Below, piece after piece: positions 44,776 through 55,913 of a stretch of 64,000 bases of DNA (position 1 is its first letter; each line of letters begins with the position of its first letter). The notes under the pieces were generated by a model. It worked only from the letters and a program-made list of their open reading frames with translations. It did not search any database and had not been told where the DNA came from. The position numbers and the translations under genes are program-made. Origin of the DNA: Bolinopsis microptera (Eukaryota; Ctenophora; Tentaculata; Lobata; Bolinopsidae). The stretch lies in contig NC_087076.1 in assembly GCF_026151205.1 (NCBI RefSeq), positions 9,028,902 to 9,092,901 on the forward strand, written 5' to 3'.

Positions 44776-45102
44776 TACTAAATCGCTCGCCCAAATTTTA
44801 AGAAAATTCTTGTGAAAAGGCCCTTTGGGTATTTTTGGACGCTGATTCCGAATCATCCCCATGACGTAGGGTAAAAATGCTTCACTGGAGAGTTGTGGGC
44901 AGAAAACCGTTTTGGTCACGTAACAGGCTAGTAAACCATGAATTCGATTGTTAAGGGCTTGGGTTAGGGTAAAGGTTGTGATAAGGGTTATGGTTAGCTT
45001 CGGGGTTATGGTTGGGATTAGGGTTTATGTAAAACCGTTTTGTACGGCTGCAAAACCATAAAAACCAAAGTCACGTGAAATTTTTGGCCGAGCGAATTAG
45101 TA
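44776..45102. mobile_element. MITE-like element, copy 1
   Basis: The left end TACTAAATCGCTCGCC and the right end GGCCGAGCGAATTAGTA are inverted copies. The centre is rich in GGGTTAGGGTTATGG-like sequence, and GTCACGTGA lies near the right end. The copy at 45299-45719 has the same layout. No coding capacity. Confidence 0.75.
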
Positions 45103-45298
45103 AAAGCCCGAAATATAACCAGATTTGATGATCATATCACAAGTCATCTTCCTCAAATGGGTTAGGTATCGTGCATTACATATTCCATGCTTAAAGCATC
45201 ATATCAGTAATACCTGCTTTTTGAAAAAAAATTTTAATTTGACCACCTCGGTCCTGCATTTCAGTGTAAACTTTTACAAGATGTGGAAGTAAATAATA

Positions 45299-45719
45299 AC
45301 TAAATCGCTCCGCACCCAAAATCAAATTTTAAGAAAATTCTTGTGAAAAGGCCCTGAAGGTATAAAAGTAATCTGGTTCTGTGTATTTTTGGACGCTGAT
45401 TCTGAATCACCAACCCCTCGACCCCCCCCCCCCCCCCCCCCCCCCCATGACGTAGGGTAAAAATGCCTCACCTGGAAAGTTATGGACAAAAACTGTTTTG
45501 GTCACATGACAGGCTAGTAAAACACGAATTTGATTGTTTAGGGATCGGGTTATAGGGTTAGGGTTGTGGTTTGGGTTATGGATAGATATTTGGGGTTATG
45601 GTTATGGTTAGGGTAAGGCCCGTTAGGGTTGGGATAAGGGTTTATGTAAAACCGTTTTGTTCGGCTGCAAAACCATAAAAAGCAAAGTCACGTGATAATT
45701 TTTGGCGAGCGAATTAGTA
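45299..45719. mobile_element. MITE-like element, copy 2, with poly-C tract
   Basis: Same family as 44776-45102 and in the same orientation, with an added C run of about 25 at 45421-45446 and a longer telomere-like GGTTAGGG/GGTTATGG core. The right end is TTTTGGCGAGCGAATTAGTA. Confidence 0.72.
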
Positions 45720-46956
45720 AAAGCCATCGATATTACCGCTTGATTTTTTCTTCCGGCCCATGAAAACCTAAATTTTGTAATACTTGAAGTTGAGGCATGA
45801 AATAAAAAGCAAAATTGATATGCAGGCACGATCAGTGGTCTGATATTTAACGGCAGGATCTTTTTTATATTGGGGATTGGCAAGACATTTTTAAACATGT
45901 GACCATTTTATTGTTCATGGCATATAATTATATTATGTTCTTGAAAATTTTATCAAATTTGATGCAGTTGATTTATACTTATAGATTTATATGCATGAAT
46001 CTAAATGTTACGTCATTTTTTAATTTAACTTAAACGCAGTGATAAACGGTCACGTACCATTTTGGATTAATTTCTGGTCAATTTAGAATTCTGTGGAACC
46101 ACATGAATATATCGTATAACGAGCGGTAATTACGCCTAAAATTTACTTTCCGGTAACACTAGGTCAGTTGATCAAATAATATTTGATCAAAATTGAAAAT
46201 TGGAGCAGTTAATTTTCCGCATATTACCACCACATATAAAGTGTATACCGAATGCTTGCGGAGCACAGTTTCGTTTCGTTTTGTTTTGTTAATTTGGTAT
46301 AGTTATAACTCTTCTTTCGAAACAATTACCCTCGTACGTTTTGAATAATCGCTTCTTCTTTTGGAGTTGACACAGGTTACTAAATGTCAGTACAAAGGAA
46401 TAATTTTAAACTGGCAGCTTTTTTAAACCGCGCTCTACTGTGAACACCAAGCCTCTTATTCACTACGATATTAATGTAAGGGCCTCCGATATCTTAAGTA
46501 AAGAATTGTTGAATAAGTATCTGTCTTGCTGATCTAATAAATATACAGTCTATTGAATGAGCTATATAGAATAATTATATTACCGCTTTGTCACAGAGCG
46601 GTAGTCAGAATAAATTAAAAAGATTATTTATATCCTAAAATCCCAACATTAAAGTTGATGTTACAACAGAATTTCTACAACTATAAGTTTTCGCCAGTGA
46701 TCTTTAGTTTTTACCAGTCATTTGCCTGGTTTCACTTTGTCTGTCAAGAGCCGTAAAGCTCCCTACTAACCACTACAAACATAAGCTAAATCTTGCAAAA
46801 CCTATCCAAATTTCTTTTTGGTTAGTGTCCGAATGACCTTGGGACCATCTAAAATTAGGGTCACCAAAATAATTCCCGTAAAAAAGTAGCGCAAGTGAAC
46901 GTGAGCAACCAAATTGGTAGCGTAGTGAAAGAACTGCAGTATATATATTGTCATTA

Positions 46957-47435
46957 CCTAAGATGAGAAGTACGAATGAGTCGGACTTTTCAATTTACTC
47001 GTATTGTACGTACTTTTCAATTCTACTGAAAAGTCCTCCTCTAGAAATCGATGGAAGAGTTCTAAATCGCATGTTACGGACTAATATTGAGCGTTTTCAA
47101 AAACTTGTGTTTTTATATTCCAATCGTCGATCGCGATTAACTTAAAGTTTAAATTTAAGAGAAACAAGCTGTTTAAATTAGTAAATTGTCTAGTAATTTT
47201 GTAGAATTTTTGTTTTACTTGCCTGGCCTAAGAATTCTGTGTTTAATTTGTTCGCGAACGGTATATTTTCTCTAACATCGGCAATTAACAATTACATTTT
47301 ACAACGGCCCCGATGATAATAATTCAAAAACAAAAAAATTCTATCTGAATCGTACGTCGTATGAGTCGGACTTTTCAAAGTTGCGTACAAGTGCGTACTT
47401 TTCCCCCTAAACGAGTCCGTACTCCTCATCTTAGG
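46957..47435. mobile_element. MITE, 479 bp, with 6-bp target duplication TCATTA
   Basis: The left end CCTAAGATGAGAAGTACG and the right end GTACTCCTCATCTTAGG are inverted copies. TCATTA lies directly outside both ends (46951-46956 and 47436-47441). There is no transposase; a 65-residue frame inside is not gene-like. Confidence 0.82.
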
Positions 47436-47991
47436 TCATTACTGCTTGAATTGAAATGTTTCTTGACTTTCGCGTGGCAGAAGTTATGCTACTTTCCTCG
47501 TTTCAAGATTTTAAAACATAATAAGTTTTAAAGAAGTTATGAAATCCTCTGAGGAATAAAACTTAATTTTCAACCGAATTTCTTTGTATATCAGGAATGA
47601 AATTTTGATATTTCTTGCAATCCTTTCTCCAGCTCAAAGACTAAATTCTTTTGTCCAAGATATTTCAATACCCTGCGTTTAAAAGTTGAGTTCCAGCCGC
47701 ATTTATTGCACCTTGAGTAGCGGATCGAATTTATGTAATCAAGATTTAATAATTCTAATTATGAGAATGACATTGAAACACATATAAGCATGTTACGTAA
47801 CACACTCGGAGCGGAATTCCGATTTTATTATAGATTCTCGAATGCAGATTGGAAATATTCCTGGCTATAATAGTTAACTCCCATTGAAACAACTCCTCTC
47901 GGACGACAGTTGTTTCATTCCGTAACTTAAACTAAAATCCCGTGTTCCAATTATCCAATTAGGGTCAATAACGAATTGAAAGCCATTAGAC

Positions 47992-48135
47992 ATGCAAGGA
48001 TCTGTTCCTAAAACAGAACCTAAGGACCTAGGGCGCGATTAAAGTGGTAGACTGTGTTCCCAGAAACATCAGTGAGAGTCTGGCCACCTGCCGACTGTGT
48101 TCCGAACCGGCCAGGCTAGAAACCTTGGACTACAA
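47992..48135 (+). other. Candidate coding exon with a CRLC motif (uncertain)
   Basis: A frame from about 48035 reads ESLATCRLCSEP and then RLETLDYK, ending at a donor-like AA|GTAAAT (48135/48136). An ATG frame just upstream (MQGSVPKTEPKDLG) runs into it one base out of phase. The C-x2-C could be half of a zinc site. Its phase does not fit the exon at 55908 directly. It may be a first exon of the downstream gene with a missing base, or chance. Confidence 0.25.
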
Positions 48136-51100
48136 GTAAATCATCCTTCTAGCTGTCTATATCAGGGCGATCGCTGTAAAGCGAACCAGCTCTCAATTGT
48201 CTTAAACCAATAGCTTTTTCCTTTAAAAAGGCTGATTTTACCCGGGTAAAAAATGTAATATGTCACTCCTTGACCAGGCTGGAGTAATAGAGGAGGAGAG
48301 ACCGAGCATTTTAATATCCCGTTTAACCGTTCCCAGGGTATCGTGAACAGAGGACCGGATCTTGCACAGCTCGAGTAGGAGCGCAATTATCGAGCACCGC
48401 GTGAACGAGAGCTTAATTAGCACACCATTACAAAATTGGAACTGAGCGGTGACATTCGGCGAAGTTTTGACGTTTGACTCCAGTCTTTGGTTACAAGCGG
48501 CCGAGTAGCTGGTGAAAAATTAATTAAATTTTAAGTAAAGTGAAAATGAAGATGAGTGAGGAGAAGGTGGCGACGTGGGTTGTACGATGCTTGTCCTGGT
48601 TCTGCACGTGCGACTACATGCTCCTCTACAACCTGACAAAACGTTCCCATGACAACTGAGAGGAGGAAACGGACACCTGCCCTGCATGACACATCATCGA
48701 CCGAATATTTAGCTTGAAAATATTTTAATGACACACTAATTTGGGGTAAAATTGCTGTTGAAAATGGTCATTATAAGTTTAGAGGGTTGTGAAATTTTAA
48801 GTCACCAAATCCAAATAGATCACGACGGAGATAACCTCTGGTGACGAATGCACGATAATAATTCACAACTCTGCTCTTATTTTAGGCTATCGTAATTTGA
48901 GGGTACGGAAACGGGAAACCAGAAGTCGCTGATGTAAAAACACTACCAAACTATTCTGCAGGGCGTGCACTAATTTGTTCATTGAAGATGTTTCGATGTA
49001 ACAGGAGGTCAGAGAGGCCGGAGGGGCGTACGTGATTGAGAATTACAGTTTTCTTCGCAATTAACAATTATTAAATATCCTGTGATACAATCTCATACAT
49101 AAAATAATGGCATAATTATTTTTTAGCAACTCGATCCCCACACCTCTGCGATTGCCCCTGTCAACACGAGAGTATAGCCCCGGGACATGTCCCCCTCGAG
49201 GGTGGGGTTGTTAACGAGATTGATTAGCTAGTGATCCGCTCTCTTCTGTTTTTACTTGAACTTCAACAGTTTTTTTGGCAGTGACAACCCGACTCCAGGG
49301 TCCTGGTGTTCTGGAGGTTGACGGGGCCAGAGTGCTGAAACGGCACGCCTTTTATTCAGAACCCCAAATAACTAATAATCTTCATCACTTCTTTTATCTG
49401 GCTTCAGGTTTAATTAACTTTTTGGTCACCTAGTACTGTGTGAGCACAAATGGTAACGAATGGTAACAGTTTAAGTTTTAACCGTGAGACGTACTTTTTC
49501 GAGACCCGGGCCCCGGACTAAGGAAGGAATAGTTTGAGACACAAAGGTCAAAATAATTACTGGGAACCCGTCAATTGGACGACTTTCTTTGATCCTAAAC
49601 GAGAAGAACTTTTTCAGATAGAACCATAGAAACACATACTTTGTATCTAGACGGGTAGAATCAACTTCCTGTGCACATGAAAAGAAGTTGACAAATGAAG
49701 TGGCTATTACTCAAGTACCGCAGACTCACTCTTAGTCAAATATCACGGTCCGCTGAGAATAATCCTAGATATTCGGTCACGTGATTAATTGAGGCTGTCC
49801 TATTGGCTGGTCATTCTAACCCGGTCCAGTGAACCGTCAAATTTGTGTGTTTCACGTGATAGGGGCCTATTAGTGTGATACCATGAGTGTGACACTGATA
49901 CTTTCTGTTTGTTGACATTTGCAGTGTTATGGTAACAAAGAGTATCGTTTATTTCCCAGAGGATCTGTTTTCTTAACTGAAAGTCCGTGAAACTCTCCCA
50001 AGTAGAACAATAGCTCCCTGTCTACGTTTAGACCCAGATATTACTCACCGGCCAATGTCTATTGTTCTCTCCGTGTCAGCTTTAGAGTGCGATATACTGA
50101 TTGATCAACAGAATCGTTGCCTGATGATCTTGCTCAGGTTGTGACTTATTGCATGACGAGGGAGCGTGTTCCCTCCAAAACTAACCGAAATGCCGTGTCT
50201 AGTTAGTCTGGGATGGGAATAATTTCAAACGTACACAATGATCATATATACAGGGTCCAGTGAACGCCATCTTAATTAATACTGCCGCCAACGACCTACT
50301 CAATTCGACCAAATGACTGTTGCTCCAGGAATTTATTTTAATTTCCGTTGATTCAATTTGATAGAGTCCCCAGGAAATGTTCGTAGCTTGAAAACAGTTT
50401 TCAGTAAGTTTTCAGATTAGAATTTGAAATTATTGGAGTTCTCTAAGTCACAAATTTAAGTGGGGACTAAAGTGCAGTTCATTAAGGCAGTATCATACAC
50501 AATTCACAATTTAATCCAAATACCAAAATTATTATTCAAAATTTAATTAAATTCAAATAGCTGGTTATTGTCGTAAACTCCACGTTTAAAGTTACAAGGT
50601 TTTCTCCCCGTCATTGCTTCCCTCGACCTCGCCAGCGAAAGACTTGCACAGCGGCTGCAACCATAGAGGCACACGTCAGCTGTTGGTTCACGTGACCATC
50701 TTTCCGTCACGTGACAGCAAAACCACCAATTGTGAAGCATCAGGTGCCGTTGATATGGCAACGCGCGTCAGAAAATCTGTCACGTGATATAAGGAATAAG
50801 TAGCGCGCGCGTGATAGGGACTTGTTATTTGAAGTTGAACCAAACACGCGTTCACTCGGTCTTAACCAAAATCAGTCCCTGACAACTTGTGAAGCTTGAA
50901 TGGCGCCTTTCTTTTCCAGTTTCCTTTGCTTTCTCCCGCTTCTCTCAGGATCTCCAATCTTTGGTTGTTATCGCTGGTTTGTTTACCTTAATTAGATGAT
51001 ATATACCGTTTGAGCTGAGGTCATCTACAAGTGCCACCCCCTTCTGGCCCTCCTCATGAATAAATCGTAATCGAATTTGCGTTCAATGGAACACACTTAT

Positions 51101-53400
51101 GCAGTTTTGATAATTCATAAAGTACGAATAAAATGCCTGATCCGATTCTATTGTAGTAGATTGCCGGTCATAATGATAAATTATGGCCGCCTATTAACAT
51201 AGTCTGAAAATGTAAATCAAGATATGCCTCTGGATGTGGTTCGTTGCACCTTGCTCGACCGGCGATAGTGAAGATTTTCAAGATCTCTTCTGCCTTCTCA
51301 GCCGTACCTTGTTGTAAATACATATATTGCCTGTATTAGCGATTATATCATTATTGACATCATCCCCGTAACCGCATCATACTTAGAAACATTGTTAATG
51401 GATATTATATACAGCCCAGTATTACTGAATTATTCCCTCATATCAGCAACAATTCTCAGTATGTTATTTGTATCAAACTTCGTTTAGAATTCAAAAGATC
51501 ATAGTGCGCTCACATCTCATTTAGATGCAGGCACCCTTTGATCTATACCATCGCGGGAAGTTTTTTGACTCGAAATGATAACTCATGATAAGCTTGTTCA
51601 CATTTATTAGGAGGTAAAGTCAAAGATATCATAACTAAAAGTAAGGAGGAAATAGTGTTGGCGCTCAGTCCTTTGTGGCAAATTATTTGCCGAGTTTAGC
51701 GATCTTATACTTGCTGCCAGTGTTTCTTGGGAGTTGTGACCGCCTCTGTTTTCTGTTAAATATGTTGGTTACTATAGCTAAGTCAAGGGTTCATATCTTA
51801 TCAAAATATGCTGTTTCATAGAAAATGTCATTATTATTTTATGTTCTGATTTATAATTGTCATAGTATTCTGGTAAGAAATAATGTTATAAAGGAGTAAG
51901 ATCGTTACACTCAAATTGGTGTAAGCTCATTTCCGTGATTTATCCAGGTCCTTTATAATATCAATTACTGTTAGCTGCTACTAAATGTAAGTCCAAGATA
52001 AGTATAAATATGTGACAATATACTTATCAGCATTTTGCAAAACCTGCACAAACTGGAAAATTTCTCTTATCTTGACTACGATAAATGTGTTTACTTAACT
52101 AGAATTCTATCCACAATTAATGTCTAATGTTAAAAATATCATTTCACCTCACTATATTACACAACCACCAGACAGTTTTATCTCAATGTTCAATGTTCTC
52201 AATTTAGAAGCTAGCAACTATTAAATAGCAGTCTTCCAGTTCAATCCTAGTCTCATTTCACACTTGTTAGATTCACACGTATTATTTACCGGACATCAAG
52301 ATACCATGGTACGGAATAGTTCTCCAATCTGTGATGTAATCTGTGCAAACAGGGCCATTATTAACATTAAACATGACTGGTGAGTTTATAGCGATTACCG
52401 CTCTCTTAGGATAACTACCTTGGTAACTCGCTGCTGTCTCTAACTGTCTCTAACCTGTAATATGTTAGTAGTCAGCTCCCTCACCCTCCTTCTTTAAAGA
52501 CACTGATAATAGCAATTGCTAACGGTTTCCTCCTGTTTTGACATGTGTCTAGAGACTTGTGCTGCATTCCTTGGGAAAATCTAATTGTGGCTTTGTGGAT
52601 TTACAGGCCAGTTTACTTGTCATATCATGAGCACCAATTTTGGTGGAGAAGAGAGCAGCCGCCCTGTCTAAAATACAGCATGCATCTGCCACAAGTCTCA
52701 CTCCGAGTCATTGTGGCACATTTAGTTGGGGGCCTGATCTTGACTGGCAAAACGGCTCCAGCGAGGCAGTCAAACCTAACTGTCAAACCCTCCCGTGAGC
52801 GTACCACCCTGCCAAGCCACAACACGGGTTGCTCGTCACGTGACATGTCTCCCATTGGTGCGGACAAGTCATGTGGGCGGTTTCCAGGGTTTTGATCGGC
52901 TTATGGGTTAATTGTCACGTGGTTTTGTCGTGTCCGGTGGTCGGTATTGCGCTTCACAGAACTCCTGTGTTTGTTGGGTCTACTGATCAATATGAGCTCT
53001 TGTCTTGCTGCTGTTGGTACGATAAATTGCCGCAAATTACGCCAACGATTTTTGTTTGTGATCCGGGACTTTTTGCCATTATCAACAGCAGTCTAACGAT
53101 CCTGATATTACCCTGGGCTTACGAGATCTGTACCTCTGTCTAAATTAAATATTTGCTTTGCTCCTGCTCCGTCACCAGGCGAGCTATTTACTCCCTGATT
53201 GTTTAGGGAAACGCTTACTAATTGGGCTACTACTATCAACCAGGTTAATAATTTGATTTTACGTTGGACAAAGTAGATGATTAGCATAAGTTGTTGTTAT
53301 TTTGACAAGAACTTTGAAGTGGTTCTAAATGGAAGGCTCCCCTTTTCAGCGGACAATCTTATATTTTACCGACCTTTCATCATCGGATGAGAATCTGACT
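48136..53400. other. Long non-coding stretch rich in CACGTG palindromes
   Basis: No gene supported. Repeated GTCACGTGA(C/T)-type sites are present (about 49783, 49853, 50689, 50706, 50779, 52836, 52914), along with scattered short frames without splice or domain support. It may be promoter, enhancer or a long 5' intron of the FLYWCH-BTB gene. Confidence 0.5.
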
Positions 53401-54010
53401 TTGCCCCTTCCGACTGGTGTTTTGAGCTGAACCGCTTCTCTACTGTGATTGGTCAGTGAGTATGACATCATGTGATAGGACGGCTCTGATTGGTCCATGT
53501 CAACCGCGGTTGATCGTTGATTGGGTGGTTTTGTTTAATGGGTCAGTTATATGTCCTTGCTAATATTTTCGCATTGTCACGAGTCATTTTGCTTTTAACG
53601 CACAAAATTCCCAGAGCTATTTAAGCCTGCCCAAAGTACTGTAAAAATTATAAGTTGCTCTTCAAAGGACTTTCCCTCAAATTGCAATGAATAATCCATC
53701 AGCTCACCATTTGTCGTCTACGAGATGGTTTTTAGATAGAGAGTGATTTAACGGCGGGTAACTCTGTCAAAATCCACTTCCCCCGATCCTCCACTTTATC
53801 TGCTGGCAGATTCTTCTCCCGGCTAAATTTGCAAGCTCTTTTTCTTTTTCAGACAGACCAGCCCACTTTACGAATCGATACAAGTTTTACGTTTGACTAC
53901 GATTACTCTTCTTTCCTGTCCACTGATTGGCCGAAAAGCACTCCATGATACAAATTCCAGCCGTCTGATTGGTTGATCTCTTAAAACGGCCCGACGTGAA
54001 GTTCATTTCA
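53400..54010. promoter_or_regulatory. Cluster of inverted CCAAT boxes (candidate promoter or enhancer)
   Basis: Five ATTGG motifs occur within about 520 bases (near 53449, 53490, 53520, 53925, 53967), most as TGATTGG, together with TGACATCA near 53462. TGATTGG is the reverse of the CCAATCA core bound by NF-Y. A CT/GCTC-rich microsatellite follows at 54617-54677. Confidence 0.45.
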
Positions 54011-54616
54011 AATGATTCAGCACAATCAGTTAAATCTCGGAGTCAATCTAACTTGCTGGATCTTTTGAAGCATGCAAATTATTTGTTATTTACGATTTGA
54101 TCGTCGTTTGTCTAGAAATATTGCGGCAATTTATAAAGAACTGGTTCTCCATTTACTTTTTGCATTATGTATGAGAATTTTGAGTCAAAAACGTTCCGTC
54201 TAAGTTGTCTATCGGAGCGATCGCCGCTCTCTTTCTAGTTTCTTAACTTTTAACATTTTTGACCTGCTCGACTTGATAACTGTATACATCATGTATCTGT
54301 TTTGTGTCGCCGTCATATTCCGCCAGAATTGCATGCTCATCAATTCTATATAAGCTGTTTAATTTCCAAAATGGGCATTTCGTAAGTACTACCAGTACCC
54401 AGAAAGGTTCGTTAGAATAATCGGTTAGTTTTGCTAGGAGAGATCGAGGACTAATGTCCCCTCAAGTTGACCTGGTGTCCTATGAGGTCGTATGTCTATA
54501 AAATTCTGATAGATTTTCTCTCTCTACTACCTCCGTGTGATATAACTAAGACCGGTGGCAATAAAATCCCAAAATACGTTCATATTTACAATCGGTAAAT
54601 TGTCTATTTTGTTGCT

Positions 54617-54677
54617 CTCTCAGCGCTCGCTCTCTCTCGCTCTCTCTCTCTCTCTCGCTCTCTCTCTCACTCTCTCT
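54617..54677. repeat. (CT)n-rich microsatellite
   Basis: Mixed CTCTCTCT and CGCTCTCT units. The rest of 54011-55907 shows no other feature I can support. Confidence 0.85.
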
Positions 54678-55913
54678 AGTTACCATAACCAGTTAGACTA
54701 GTGGCCTTTGAAAAAGATGGTGTGTTGTCAGTCATTAGCTGACTAATTATCGCAAGGGGCTATTTCACCTACTTTCAAACTACCCGAAATAATCGTGTCA
54801 AGAAATGTTAATGTGATCGGGATGGCTACCCCGTGCGACCGGGCAATTATTGGCCGACAGTCCTGCCCCCCGTAAATTCTCATTGAACAGATTGCACCGT
54901 CTTGCTCTCATTTATAGTGCTCCACATCTCTGGAATTGAGAGAAAGTGGTTACGGTGATTGCTTTTTGACAAGACCCCTGTTCACCTTAATCTGCGTTGA
55001 AAAGGGTAGCGTGTTTAAAGGTGCCCCGGACCGTATTACCCTCTCCCTCCTCTCTCAACTGATTATTTCTCCGTCTGTGATTGAGCCGAGGCCTTTGCAC
55101 GTGCAAGTTTTTGATTTCTCAGACTATTGCCGTTTTATATTAGAGTAATAGGCCCGGCGCGTTGTGAGTCCAACTAGCTATTTCTCTTGACCTGCTCAGA
55201 GTGATTTTAACGTCAATATACTGGAGCAATTAATTTGCTGTCTAACATCCTTTCGTTTCGTGCCTCCGTCGACCTTATATGGAACACATTTGGCTTTTGA
55301 GTACCGATCATGATTTTTGTCAGGTTCGATTTTCTAACAATTACATTATATTTATAATTATATGGCACTTAAACGCTTAACAATGAGCAATATAAGAGCA
55401 CCACCCTTATAAGTTAAAGTCGTCTAAAATGTAACCAGCTCCTCTCAAGGCTCAACACTCGACCAGCTTAAGTGTTGAGGAACCAGTGACAACTGCAGCT
55501 CCTCGTCACCTACTGGTCTTTCATTACTGTTCACTGTTCAGGATCCGGTGCTCTCAGCTGATGGCAAAATATTCCTCAAGTTATATCATCTGTAACTACA
55601 TTTTTAGATATCTCAAGCTCTTTAACCATAGCTCCCTGGTCATATATTGCCGGGGTTAGGTTTCTTGGAAAATGGTTTTCATCGTTCCTCAGAACGCTGA
55701 ACATCACCATTTTTAGACTTGACAATAACTTTAATAAACGAGGGGCATACATTGTCAAATGGCACTGTGCAGTGCAGATAGTAAAATAGCCTCAAGATAT
55801 AATATATTATCTATATATTACATATATTAACCAGCACTTCATATTCCAGCGCTAGTATAATTGTTACCGCTCTTCCCCTTTCCGCACTAACCGTACTTTT
55901 ATCTTAGTGTTTG

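Larger units (their letters stand above)
44177..46956. other. Upstream flank of the transporter gene with repeat elements
   Basis: Holds a short 11-bp repeat (TAGATACTGGC, 44658-44703) and two related inverted-repeat elements listed separately. No gene that I can support. Confidence 0.6.

Noticed and set aside
44940-45060. GGGTTAGGG-like sequence as an internal telomere
   Set aside because: Degenerate and confined to an inverted-repeat element that occurs twice; not a telomere.
48546-48659. Small ORF MKMSEEKVATWVV...
   Set aside because: Short, no family recognised, no second line of evidence; possible but not supportable.
52545-52895. 116-residue frame on the plus strand
   Set aside because: No recognisable domain, no splice context, and a minus-strand frame overlaps it; base composition is like the surrounding non-coding DNA.
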